A stretch of DNA of 64,000 bases from Mobilibacterium timonense (lineage in GTDB: Bacteria; Bacillota; Clostridia; Peptostreptococcales; Anaerovoracaceae): contig NZ_FUHN01000008.1 of assembly GCF_900155555.1 (NCBI RefSeq), positions 628,117 to 692,116 of the forward strand, written 5' to 3'. The position numbers were made by a program, and so were the translations under genes. The number at the start of each line of letters is the position of its first letter. The first letter of the stretch is position 1. The notes beneath the pieces were generated by a model. It did no database searches, was not told the DNA's origin, and saw nothing but the letters and a program-made list of their open reading frames with translations. Positions 8,991 through 17,316 of the stretch are shown piece after piece.

Positions 8991-10925
8991 ATGGGAAAGA
9001 CCATAGCAGAGAAGATCATAGAGCAGCATCTGGTCTCAGGGGAGATGAAGACCGGTGAGGACATCGGGCTTCGCATCGACCAGACGCTGACCCAGGATGC
9101 AACAGGCACCATGGCGTACATAGAGTTCGAGGCCATGGGCATCGATCAGGTGAAGACGGAGCTCTCCGTGGCATACATCGACCACAACACGCTCCAGTCC
9201 GGGTTCATGAACGCCGACGACCACCGGTACATACAGTCCGTGGCGGCTAAGCATGGCATCCTCTTTTCCAGACCCGGCAACGGCATCTGCCACCAGGTCC
9301 ACTACGAGAGATTCGGTATACCGGGGAAGACCCTGATAGGATCCGATTCTCACACGCCTACAGGCGGCGGCCTCGGCATGCTGGCCATGGGAGCCGGCGG
9401 GATGGACGTGGCAGTGGCCATGGGCGGAGGCGCCTACCACATCCCAATGCCGAGGATGATCTTCGTCGAGCTGAAGGGCAGCCTTAAGCCATACGTTGCG
9501 GGAAAGGACATCATCCTGAAGGTGCTGTCCATGCTTTCTGTAAAAGGAGGAGTCGGTGCCATCGTAGAGTACGGGGGCGAGGGAGTGAAGTCCCTGTCCG
9601 TTCCTGAGCGGTGCACCATCACAAACATGGGCGCGGAGCTGGGCGCCACCACGTCCATCTTCCCGTCGGACGAGGTGACCAGGGAATTCCTGAAGGCCCA
9701 GGGCAGAGAGCAGGACTACAGGCCTCTGTACAGCGACCCCGATGCAGAATATGCAGAGAGATACACTATCGACCTGGACGAGCTCGAGCCGCTCGCCGCA
9801 TGTCCTCACAGCCCGGACAACGTGAAGCCGGTGTCGGAGCTCAAGGGCATGAAAGTGGACCAGGTGTGCATAGGCTCCTGCACCAACTCGTCCCTGGCGG
9901 ACATGCTGAAGGTCGCAAACATACTCAAAGGTAAGAAGATCGCAGACAACGTGAGCCTCTCCATCTCTCCGGGATCCAGGCAGGTATACTCCATGCTGGC
10001 CGAGAGAGGAGCCCTCACGGTACTCATAGACGCCGGGGCCAGGGTCCTGGAGTGCGCCTGCGGCCCATGCATAGGGATGGGATTCTCTCCTAATTCCGGC
10101 GGCATCAGCCTCAGGACCTTCAACAGGAACTTCCTCGGGAGGTCCGGGACCAAGGACGCCCAGGTGTACCTGGTGAGCCCGGAGACGGCCGCAGCCTCTG
10201 CTATAGCCGGAGTCTTCACCGACCCGACGGAGCTGGCGGGGAGCGAAAACGACTTTTTCGACGTGACCATGCCTGAGACGTTCAGGATCAACGACAGCGG
10301 GATAATCCGCCCGCTCCCGCCTGAAGAGGCGAAGGACGCGGTGGTCCTCAAGGGGCCGAACATCAAGTCCTTCCCGGAGACTGCGCCGCTGGCTGACTCC
10401 ATCACCGCGGAGCTGGTGCTGAAGGTCGGGGACAACATCACCACCGACCACATCATGCCTGCGGGATCGAGGGTCCTGCCTTACAGGTCCAACATACCTA
10501 AGATGTCCGAGTTCTGCTTCGAGGTCGTGGACGAGACCTTCCCGGAGAGGGCCAGGAAAGCAGGAAAAGGCATCATCGTGGGAGGCGTCAACTACGGCCA
10601 GGGCTCCTCGAGAGAGCACGCCGCCCTGGTGCCGCTGTACCTCGGGATCAAGGCGGTGATCGTGAAGAGCTTCGCCAGGATCCACAAGGCGAACCTTGTG
10701 AACGCAGGCATCCTGCCGCTCACATTTAAAAATCCTGAGGATTACGATCTGCTGGAGCAGGGCCAGGAACTGAGCCTCTCCGACATCCACCAGGGACTGA
10801 AGGATGACGAGCTGGTGCTCCGCGCCGGAGACAGGGAGATCCCACTGGAGCTGGATCTCTCCCAGAGGCAGAAGGACATGCTCATGGCGGGCGGCCTCCT
10901 GGACTACACGAAGCAGAACGGATAG
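8991..10925 (+). CDS. aconitate hydratase (aconitase)
   Basis: 644 residues. The three cluster cysteines lie in GSCTN (near residue 302) and ACGPCIGMG (near 355), giving the [4Fe-4S] site, and the C-terminal swivel domain contains GDNITTDHIMPAGSR and YGQGSSREHAAL. Large and small domains are on one chain, unlike two-subunit isopropylmalate isomerase. Isomerises citrate to isocitrate. Lies 21 bases after the citrate synthase-type gene and 18 before isocitrate dehydrogenase, so the three form one operon feeding 2-oxoglutarate and glutamate synthesis. Confidence 0.9.
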   Translation: MGKTIAEKIIEQHLVSGEMKTGEDIGLRIDQTLTQDATGTMAYIEFEAMGIDQVKTELSVAYIDHNTLQSGFMNADDHRYIQSVAAKHGILFSRPGNGICHQVHYERFGIPGKTLIGSDSHTPTGGGLGMLAMGAGGMDVAVAMGGGAYHIPMPRMIFVELKGSLKPYVAGKDIILKVLSMLSVKGGVGAIVEYGGEGVKSLSVPERCTITNMGAELGATTSIFPSDEVTREFLKAQGREQDYRPLYSDPDAEYAERYTIDLDELEPLAACPHSPDNVKPVSELKGMKVDQVCIGSCTNSSLADMLKVANILKGKKIADNVSLSISPGSRQVYSMLAERGALTVLIDAGARVLECACGPCIGMGFSPNSGGISLRTFNRNFLGRSGTKDAQVYLVSPETAAASAIAGVFTDPTELAGSENDFFDVTMPETFRINDSGIIRPLPPEEAKDAVVLKGPNIKSFPETAPLADSITAELVLKVGDNITTDHIMPAGSRVLPYRSNIPKMSEFCFEVVDETFPERARKAGKGIIVGGVNYGQGSSREHAALVPLYLGIKAVIVKSFARIHKANLVNAGILPLTFKNPEDYDLLEQGQELSLSDIHQGLKDDELVLRAGDREIPLELDLSQRQKDMLMAGGLLDYTKQNG

Positions 10926-10943
10926 AAAGACTGGAGAGCATAG

Positions 10944-12152
10944 ATGGCAGAGATCAGAGAATCGAGAGAACAGGATATAAGAAACGCGGTGTCGGCTTTT
11001 GAGGCCATGCTCAGGGAGCAGGTCGCCAGGAACGACAGGATGGAAAAGGAGCGGCTGGAGGCCTCGACAGCCGGCGGATCACCGGATACTTCCGCCTCGG
11101 AGGGTGCGGGGAACGGTAAAAAGATCGTGATAGGCACCACCGCAGGCGACGGTATCGGGCCGGTGATCATGAAGGAGGCCAGGCGCGTCCTGGCGGAACT
11201 CCTCAAGGACGAGATCTCCGGCGGAAAGGTGGAGCTCCGCAGCATCGAGGGGTTCACCTTGGAGAACAGGCTCGCCTGCGGTGAGACCGTGCCTCCGGAT
11301 GTGCTGGCGGAGATGAAGAAGTGCGATGTCCTCCTCAAGGGCCCGACCACCACCCCGAACGCCGCGATGAACACGAAGAACCTGGAGAGCGCCAACGTTT
11401 TCCTCAGAAGAGCCTTCGACCTCTACGCGAACGTGCGCCCGGTGTCGATACCTGAGGAGGGGATAGACTGGACGTTTTTCAGGGAGAACACTGAGGGCGA
11501 GTACGCCCTGGGCAGCCGCGGCGTGACCGTGGGAGACAGCCTGTCGGTGGATTTCAAGGTGACCACCGTCGAGGGGACGAGGAGGATCGCGAAGGCAGCC
11601 TTCGATTTTGCCAGAGCCAACGGCAAGAAGAGGCTGTCCATCGTGACAAAGGCCAACATCCTCAAGAAGACCGACGGCGGGTTCCTGCAGCTCGCCCGGG
11701 AGATCGGGAAGGACTATCCTGAGATCGAGGTGGACAGCTGGTTCGTGGACATCATGGCCGCGAATCTCGTAAACAAGGACATCAGGAGCGACTTCCAGGT
11801 GTTCCTGCTGCCGAATCTCTACGGTGATATCATCACCGACGAGGCCGCCCAGATCCAGGGCGGCGTGGGCACCGCGGGGAGCGCCAACATCGGGAGCCGC
11901 TACGGTATCTTTGAGGCCATCCACGGGAGCGCGCCGAGGATGGTGGAGCAGGGCATCGAGGAGTACGCGAATCCGGCGAGCCTCATGAAGGCGTCGGCGA
12001 TGATGCTCTCCCACGTGGGTTACACGGAAAAGGCCCGCCGCCTGGAGTCGGCGCTCGACGCCGCGGACCGGGAACTCGGGAGCACCATGACCGGCCTGCC
12101 GGGCGGAGGAAAGTGCACGGAGTTTGCTGACAAAGTCATGGAAAAGTTATAA
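10944..12152 (+). CDS. isocitrate dehydrogenase (NAD-type)
   Basis: Beta-decarboxylating dehydrogenase of 402 residues with an N-terminal charged extension of about 58 residues before the Rossmann start KIVIGTTAGDGIGP. The substrate loop reads S149-x-N151-x3-R155 followed by FDLYANVRP, the isocitrate pattern rather than that of isopropylmalate dehydrogenase. ENTEGEY is at 181-187, and HGSAP near residue 332 belongs to the cofactor pocket. NAD versus NADP is not certain. The extension before the catalytic domain is unusual and has no recognised motif. Terminator follows. Confidence 0.85.
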   Translation: MAEIRESREQDIRNAVSAFEAMLREQVARNDRMEKERLEASTAGGSPDTSASEGAGNGKKIVIGTTAGDGIGPVIMKEARRVLAELLKDEISGGKVELRSIEGFTLENRLACGETVPPDVLAEMKKCDVLLKGPTTTPNAAMNTKNLESANVFLRRAFDLYANVRPVSIPEEGIDWTFFRENTEGEYALGSRGVTVGDSLSVDFKVTTVEGTRRIAKAAFDFARANGKKRLSIVTKANILKKTDGGFLQLAREIGKDYPEIEVDSWFVDIMAANLVNKDIRSDFQVFLLPNLYGDIITDEAAQIQGGVGTAGSANIGSRYGIFEAIHGSAPRMVEQGIEEYANPASLMKASAMMLSHVGYTEKARRLESALDAADRELGSTMTGLPGGGKCTEFADKVMEKL

Positions 12153-12175
12153 TATAGCAAAAGTGATATTACGAG

Positions 12176-12199
12176 AGGCTGTCATGTGGCAGCCTTTTT
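12176..12199 (+). terminator. terminator of the citrate operon
   Basis: AGGCTG (12176-12181) pairs with CAGCCT (12190-12195), followed by a run of T. It lies 24 bases after the isocitrate dehydrogenase stop. Confidence 0.75.
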
Positions 12200-12204
12200 G
12201 ATTG

Positions 12205-12240
12205 GGCTATGTGGCCCCGGTCCGCCAGGGCCACATAGCC
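12205..12240. repeat. 13-bp perfect inverted repeat
   Basis: GGCTATGTGGCCC (12205-12217) and its exact complement (12228-12240) enclose a 10-base loop. There is no T tail, so it is not an ordinary terminator; it may be an operator or an RNA element in front of the transporter gene. Confidence 0.6.
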
Positions 12241-12337
12241 ACGGCCTCGAACATGATCCGCCGGACGGCACGGACTCAGGCCGCCGCAAGACTTCGCAGA
12301 CACAACAGACTTTTTTCAGAAAGGAAGACTTTTTCGG

Positions 12338-13279
12338 ATGCTGGGAAATCTGATAATTTGCTTTAACGCCGTACTGCCGCTGATGATATACCTGCTCATC
12401 GGGTTCCTGATACGGAAGTTCAACATCCTGGACGGTGACGAGGTGAAGCGGGTGAACCACATGATCTTCATCGTGTTCTTTCCCGCCCTGATGTTCGAGA
12501 ACCTCTATTCTTCCAACATCAGTGAGTCCATCGACATGAGACTGGAGCTGTACGGGGTGACATTTCTCATGGTGATGTTCGGCCTGACCTGGGCATTCGT
12601 CCACAGGATAGTGAAGAGCGACAAGACCAGGGGCGCAATGATACAGGCGATCTACCGGAGCAACTTCGTGATCATGGGGCTGCCGATAACCATAAACATT
12701 TTCGGGAAGGGGAACGCGGCGGCCACGGCGGCGCTGATCATGGTGATCGTACCTCTGTATAACGTCCTGGCCGTGATAACCCTGGAATACCACAGGGGAG
12801 GCAGGACATCCGCGGGAGACATGATCATAAGGATCCTGAAGAACCCTATCATCCTGGGGGCCCTTGCGGCGATCGCATGCATGGCCCTGGGGATACAGGT
12901 GCCGAAGCAGGTAAACAGCGTCATTTCGTCGATGTCGGATACGTGCACCGTGATGGCAATGATAATACTCGGAGCGTCCTTCAGCCCTCAGGGTGTTGCC
13001 GCGGGAAAGAAGAACCTGATAATATCGCTGGTCGGGAGGCTTTTCGTGTTCCCGGCGGTGGGGCTCACCATCGCGGCGCTGCTTGGGTTCCGGGGACAGG
13101 AGTTCATCGCGCTGCTGGCCATGCTGGCTGCACCGCCTGCTGTCTCCTCCTTCACCATGGCTCAGTCCATGGACAGCGATGGTGAGCTTGCGGGGAACGC
13201 GGTGGTGTTCGCAACGCCGCTCTCGTGTCTGACCATTTTCCTGTGGCTGTTCCTCTTCAAAACATTGGGGATGTTCTGA
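12338..13279 (+). CDS. AEC family transporter (auxin efflux carrier / malate permease type)
   Basis: 313-residue membrane protein with about ten hydrophobic helices in two halves, opening LIICFNAVLPLMIYLLIGF. The half-helix features of the AEC family are visible in MGLPITINIFG and in the C-terminal LAAPPAVSSFTMAQ stretch. Members move organic anions such as malate. Position after the citrate/isocitrate genes would fit a di- or tricarboxylate, but a terminator separates them, so this is inference only. AGAAAGGAAG lies upstream of the ATG. Confidence 0.85.
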   Translation: MLGNLIICFNAVLPLMIYLLIGFLIRKFNILDGDEVKRVNHMIFIVFFPALMFENLYSSNISESIDMRLELYGVTFLMVMFGLTWAFVHRIVKSDKTRGAMIQAIYRSNFVIMGLPITINIFGKGNAAATAALIMVIVPLYNVLAVITLEYHRGGRTSAGDMIIRILKNPIILGALAAIACMALGIQVPKQVNSVISSMSDTCTVMAMIILGASFSPQGVAAGKKNLIISLVGRLFVFPAVGLTIAALLGFRGQEFIALLAMLAAPPAVSSFTMAQSMDSDGELAGNAVVFATPLSCLTIFLWLFLFKTLGMF

Positions 13280-13327
13280 TGGAACGCTGACGATCATGCC
13301 GGCAAATGAATACATAGATAAACATCA

Positions 13328-13351
13328 GCAGCCGAACGAAGGCTGCTTTTT
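13328..13351 (+). terminator. terminator after the AEC transporter
   Basis: GCAGCC (13328-13333), 7-nt loop, GGCTGC (13341-13346) and five T. A TATAAT box at 13356-13361 follows immediately and may be the -10 of the purine operon promoter; a matching -35 is not clear. Confidence 0.75.
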
Positions 13352-13498
13352 ATGTTATAATTGTTCACGAAAAAGCCCTTGATGTTCTTATTTTGGCGGC
13401 TGGGGAGGCCACGAGCCCGGGGATGGCCGCGGGACAGATTGAACTCACTGACTTCAGGTGATAGATTTATTACGCGAATATTATTGTTGATAAAAGAC

Positions 13499-13528
13499 AG
13501 GAACGGAAGACAGGAGCCGTTCCTTTTT
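13499..13528 (+). terminator. leader terminator / attenuator before purE
   Basis: AGGAACGG (13499-13506) pairs with CCGTTCCT (13517-13524), followed by a run of T. It sits inside the probable untranslated leader, 39 bases before purE, so it would stop transcription before the operon unless an alternative structure forms. The leader between 13362 and 13499 includes a GC-rich foldable block near 13395-13435. It does not match the purine riboswitch core or the ZTP riboswitch as I know them. Confidence 0.6.
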
Positions 13529-13566
13529 GCGCCTGTGAGGTTATTCAGGACTGGAGGTACCGGGCT

Positions 13567-14058
13567 ATGAAAAAAGTTGCAGTTATCATGGGAAGCGACA
13601 GCGATCTGCCTGTAGTTGAGAAGGCGGTGACCGAGCTGAAGAAATACGGAGTTCCGACGGAGGTCCACGTTTTCTCCGCACACAGGACTCCTGACGAGGC
13701 CATCGGGTTCGCCAAGGCCGCAGAGGACAACGGATTCGGAGTTATCATCTCGGCAGCAGGAAAAGCTGCTCATCTGGGCGGTGTTCTGGCTGCCAACACG
13801 GTCCTGCCGGTGATCGGAGTGCCGATCAAGGCTTCGGCCCTCGAGGGAATGGACGCACTTCTTTCCACGGTCCAGATGCCTCCTGGGATCCCTGTAGCGA
13901 GCGTTGCCATCGACGGAGCGAAGAATGCCGGTATCCTTGCAGTGGAGATCCTGGCTCTGAGCGATCCGGATCTCAAGAAGAAGCTCTGGGACGAGAGGAA
14001 GAAGGCCCACGACGCGGTGATAGAAAAGGACAAGAAGGTAAGTCAGCAGTTCCAGTAA
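13567..14058 (+). CDS. purE: N5-carboxyaminoimidazole ribonucleotide mutase
   Basis: Purine step that moves the carboxyl group to give CAIR. 163 residues, class I PurE length. GSDSDLPVV begins at residue 9, FSAHRTPD follows, and the AAGKAAHLGGVLAANT region forms the active site. No purK is present in the window, so class assignment (mutase versus direct carboxylase) is open. The ATG has GGAGG upstream. First gene of purE-F-M-N-D-L. Confidence 0.93.
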   Translation: MKKVAVIMGSDSDLPVVEKAVTELKKYGVPTEVHVFSAHRTPDEAIGFAKAAEDNGFGVIISAAGKAAHLGGVLAANTVLPVIGVPIKASALEGMDALLSTVQMPPGIPVASVAIDGAKNAGILAVEILALSDPDLKKKLWDERKKAHDAVIEKDKKVSQQFQ

Positions 14059-14106
14059 GACGAGCAGCAGTGCTCAGGCGTTATGACAGGAGAACAAGAG
14101 GAGACA

Positions 14107-15540
14107 ATGAACGGGCTTAGAGAAGAATGTGGAGTTTTCGGGGTCTGGTCGCCCCACAGATCCCAGGTGGGAAGGACCGTGTACTACGGGCTTTTCTCGC
14201 TTCAGCACAGAGGTCAGGAGAGCTGCGGCATCGTGGTGAACGATGACGGGGTATTCACCGGATACAAGGATCTGGGAATAGTGAACGACGTTTTCACCAA
14301 TGAGAGGCTGGATGCCCTCGGGCCGGGAAGCATAGCCATCGGCCACGACAGGTACGGGACCACCGGTGCCACCGACAGGAACAACGCCCAGCCTATAGTG
14401 GTCAATCACATCAAGGGCGGAATGGCCCTGGCCCACAACGGCAACATCGTGAACTCCTTCGAGCTCAGGCGGGCCCTTGAGCTTCAGGGTTCCATTTTCC
14501 AGACCACCAGCGACACCGAGGTGATAGCCTATCTCATCACCAAGGAGAGGCTGACGTCTGAGTCCATACAGGAGGCCATCAACTCGGCGATGAACAAGAT
14601 CAGGGGAGCCTATTCCCTGGTGATCATGTCCCCGTCAAAGCTCATCGCCGTGAGGGATCCTTACGGGATCAGACCGCTGTGCTACGGCGTAAGAGAAGAC
14701 GGCACGTACATTGTCGCATCCGAGAGCTGCGCCCTTGACGCCGTGTCCGCGAAGTTCGTGAGAGACGTGGAGCCGGGGGAGATCCTGGTGTTTTCCGAGG
14801 ACGGCATCGAGAGCATAAGAGATCACTGCGGAAGTGTGAACAAGCGCATCTGCATCTTCGAGTACATCTACTTCGCGAGGCCAGATTCCGTCATCGACGG
14901 GGTCAGCGTGCACTCCGCGAGGGTCAATGCGGGAAAAGCCCTGGCCATGGACTGGCCGGTGGATGCGGATGTCGTGGTGGGCGTTCCTGATTCCGGCCTC
15001 GACGCGGCCCTCGGATACGCGTACCAGTCCGGTATCCCGTACACCATGGGGTTCATCAAGAACAAGTACATAGGAAGGACCTTCATCGCTCCCGGACAGA
15101 GCGAGAGAGAGCGGATGGTGGACATCAAGCTCAATGTCATCAAGGATGAGGTCCGTGGAAAAAGAGTGGTCCTCATCGACGATTCCGTGGTGAGGGGCAC
15201 CACCTCGAAGAACATAGTCCAGAAACTGAGGGACGCAGGAGCGAAGGAGGTCCATCTGAGGCTGACCGCCCCTGAGTTCACCAACGCCTGCTACTACGGC
15301 ACGGATATCCCGGACAGCAAGAACCTCCTGGCTGCAAACCACACCCTGGAGGAGATGAAGGAGATCATCGGCTGTGACAGCCTGGGATTCCTCAAGAAGG
15401 AGAGGCTGAGAGAGATGATCGGCGAGACCGACGATCAGGGATACTGCAGCGCATGCTTCGGAGACGGTTATCCGGCGGGCAGGCCTCAGAGCGACGGAAA
15501 ATACATGTTCGAGACCAAGATCAGCGAGAAGAACAAATAA
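14107..15540 (+). CDS. purF: amidophosphoribosyltransferase
   Basis: Committed step of purine synthesis: PRPP plus glutamine to phosphoribosylamine. The nucleophilic cysteine follows a short propeptide (MNGLREECGVFG), favouring the ATG at 14107 over 14083; GAGGAG is just upstream. The PRPP loop is VVLIDDSVVRGTTSKN. Cysteines in NACYYG and the C-terminal YCSACFG match the [4Fe-4S] form of the Bacillus enzyme. 477 residues. Confidence 0.95.
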   Translation: MNGLREECGVFGVWSPHRSQVGRTVYYGLFSLQHRGQESCGIVVNDDGVFTGYKDLGIVNDVFTNERLDALGPGSIAIGHDRYGTTGATDRNNAQPIVVNHIKGGMALAHNGNIVNSFELRRALELQGSIFQTTSDTEVIAYLITKERLTSESIQEAINSAMNKIRGAYSLVIMSPSKLIAVRDPYGIRPLCYGVREDGTYIVASESCALDAVSAKFVRDVEPGEILVFSEDGIESIRDHCGSVNKRICIFEYIYFARPDSVIDGVSVHSARVNAGKALAMDWPVDADVVVGVPDSGLDAALGYAYQSGIPYTMGFIKNKYIGRTFIAPGQSERERMVDIKLNVIKDEVRGKRVVLIDDSVVRGTTSKNIVQKLRDAGAKEVHLRLTAPEFTNACYYGTDIPDSKNLLAANHTLEEMKEIIGCDSLGFLKKERLREMIGETDDQGYCSACFGDGYPAGRPQSDGKYMFETKISEKNK

Positions 15541-15590
15541 TGAACTGACGGGCAGTTGACGGGCGGTTGACCGGTAGTTGACGGCACAAA
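15541..15590 (+). repeat. short tandem repeats of about 11 bases between purF and purM
   Basis: Four imperfect copies of a unit close to GTTGACGGGCG run from about 15544 to 15586. They lie in the purF-purM spacer and are not translated in either gene if purM starts at 15623. Confidence 0.6.
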
Positions 15591-15622
15591 TAACGACGGA
15601 AGGCAAGGAGGATAGACTCACG

Positions 15623-16672
15623 ATGAAGAGCCAGAGCGAGAGCTACAAGGAAGCAGGAGTAGATATCACCAGCGGATACAGGGCCGTTGAGCTGATGAAG
15701 GAGCACGTGGCAAAGACCATGGTCTTCGGCAACACCGCCCCTGTGGGAGGATTCGGAGGACTTTTCCAGCCGGACCTCACCGGCATGGAGGAGCCTGTGC
15801 TGGTAAGCGGCACCGACGGCGTGGGGACCAAGCTGAAGCTGGCATTCCTACAGGATCGCCACGACACTGTGGGCATCGACTGCGTGGCGATGTGCGTTAA
15901 CGACATCATCTGTGTGGGAGCGAAGCCACTGTTTTTCCTGGACTACATCGCCTGCGGCAAGAACGTTCCGGAAAAGATCGCGGACATCGTCAAGGGCGTT
16001 GCCGACGGCTGCGTCCAGTCGGAGTGCAGCCTCATAGGAGGAGAGACGGCGGAGATGCCGGGCTTCTATCCTGAGGACGAGTACGACCTGGCGGGCTTTG
16101 CGGTCGGCATCGTTGACAAGAAAAAGGTCATCGACAAGGAGTCGGTGAAGGAGGGCGACGTGATCATCGGCATCGCCAGCTCGGGCATCCACTCAAACGG
16201 ATATTCCCTGGTGAGGAAGGTATTCGACGTGGAGAACTGCGACCTGGGCCAGAAGCCTGAGATCCTGGGTGGAAAGACCCTGGGAGAGACGCTGCTCACC
16301 CCGACGAAGATCTACGTAAAGCCGATGCTGGCTCTTTTCAAGGAGATCCAGCCACATGGCGTGATGCACATCACCGGAGGCGGCTTCTACGAGAACATTC
16401 CGAGAGGCCTGCCTGAGGGGTACAGCGCCAGGATCAACAAGGACGACCTGGAGGTGCTGCCGATATTCAGGCTCCTCATGGAGAAGGGCAACATCCCTGA
16501 GAGGGACATGTTCAACACCTACAACATGGGAACTGGCATGACGGTTGTAGTCGCCAGGGAGGACGCGGAAAAAGCCCTGTCCATAATCAACGGGGCCGGC
16601 GAGCGCGCTAAGGTCATCGGCGAGGTGGTCAAGGGCGGCGACGGCGTCATCATCACGGGACTCGACGACTAG
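15623..16672 (+). CDS. purM: phosphoribosylformylglycinamidine cyclo-ligase (AIR synthetase)
   Basis: Closes FGAM to AIR with ATP. 349 residues from the ATG at 15623, which follows AGGAGG; the in-frame TTG at 15578 would read through the tandem repeats and is rejected. Family motifs: [20 protein letters not shown] at the N-terminus, [21 protein letters not shown] and [12 protein letters not shown]. Operon neighbour of purF and purN. Confidence 0.95.
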   Translation: MKSQSESYKEAGVDITSGYRAVELMKEHVAKTMVFGNTAPVGGFGGLFQPDLTGMEEPVLVSGTDGVGTKLKLAFLQDRHDTVGIDCVAMCVNDIICVGAKPLFFLDYIACGKNVPEKIADIVKGVADGCVQSECSLIGGETAEMPGFYPEDEYDLAGFAVGIVDKKKVIDKESVKEGDVIIGIASSGIHSNGYSLVRKVFDVENCDLGQKPEILGGKTLGETLLTPTKIYVKPMLALFKEIQPHGVMHITGGGFYENIPRGLPEGYSARINKDDLEVLPIFRLLMEKGNIPERDMFNTYNMGTGMTVVVAREDAEKALSIINGAGERAKVIGEVVKGGDGVIITGLDD

Positions 16673-16686
16673 CGGAGACGGTCACG

Positions 16687-17316
16687 ATGGAAAATTCCAG
16701 CATAGATAAGAACACAGACAAAACAGAAAAAGCGAAGGTGGCGGTCCTCATATCCGGCGGGGGAACGAATCTCCAGGCGATAATAGACCGCTGGCAGGCG
16801 GGGAAGATGCCGCATTGTGAGATATCCCTGGTGGTATCTTCCAGGAGAGACGCCTACGGCCTGCAGAGGGCGGAGAAGGCGGGGATCCCACACTGCTTCA
16901 TCGGAAAGGAGAACTTCGAGGAGAGGCTCCTCGAGCTCCTGGAGGAAAACGGTATCCAGATCATCGTACTGGCGGGCTTCCTCAAGGTTCTGAGCAGCGG
17001 GTTCGTGAGCAGATATCCGGAGAGGATCCTGAACGTCCACCCTTCCCTCATCCCTTCCTTCTGCGGTGACGGATATTACGGGCTCAAGGTCCACGAGGCC
17101 GCTCTTGCCAGAGGGGTCAAGGTGTCCGGAGCCACCGTCCATTACGTGAATGAGGTGACCGACGGAGGGAAGATCATCGCTCAGAAGGCTGTGGAGGTGA
17201 AAGACGGCGACACGCCGGAGACCCTGCAGCGCCGTATCATGGAGCAGGCCGAATGGATCCTTTTGCCAGAAGCCGTGGAGATGACCGCGGCCGGGATAAC
17301 GGGAGGAAAAGCATGA
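16687..17316 (+). CDS. purN: phosphoribosylglycinamide formyltransferase
   Basis: Transfers formyl from 10-formyl-THF to GAR. 209 residues with a charged N-terminal tail of about 17 residues before VAVLISGGGTNLQA. The active-site stretch reads LNVHPSLIPSF, and the later VHYVNEVTDGGKII has the conserved aspartate. The stop overlaps the purD start (ATGA). Confidence 0.93.
   Translation: MENSSIDKNTDKTEKAKVAVLISGGGTNLQAIIDRWQAGKMPHCEISLVVSSRRDAYGLQRAEKAGIPHCFIGKENFEERLLELLEENGIQIIVLAGFLKVLSSGFVSRYPERILNVHPSLIPSFCGDGYYGLKVHEAALARGVKVSGATVHYVNEVTDGGKIIAQKAVEVKDGDTPETLQRRIMEQAEWILLPEAVEMTAAGITGGKA

Noticed and set aside
13362..13566. Canonical purine riboswitch before purE
   Set aside because: The conserved junction elements of the guanine/adenine aptamer are not found; only the terminator hairpin is supported.
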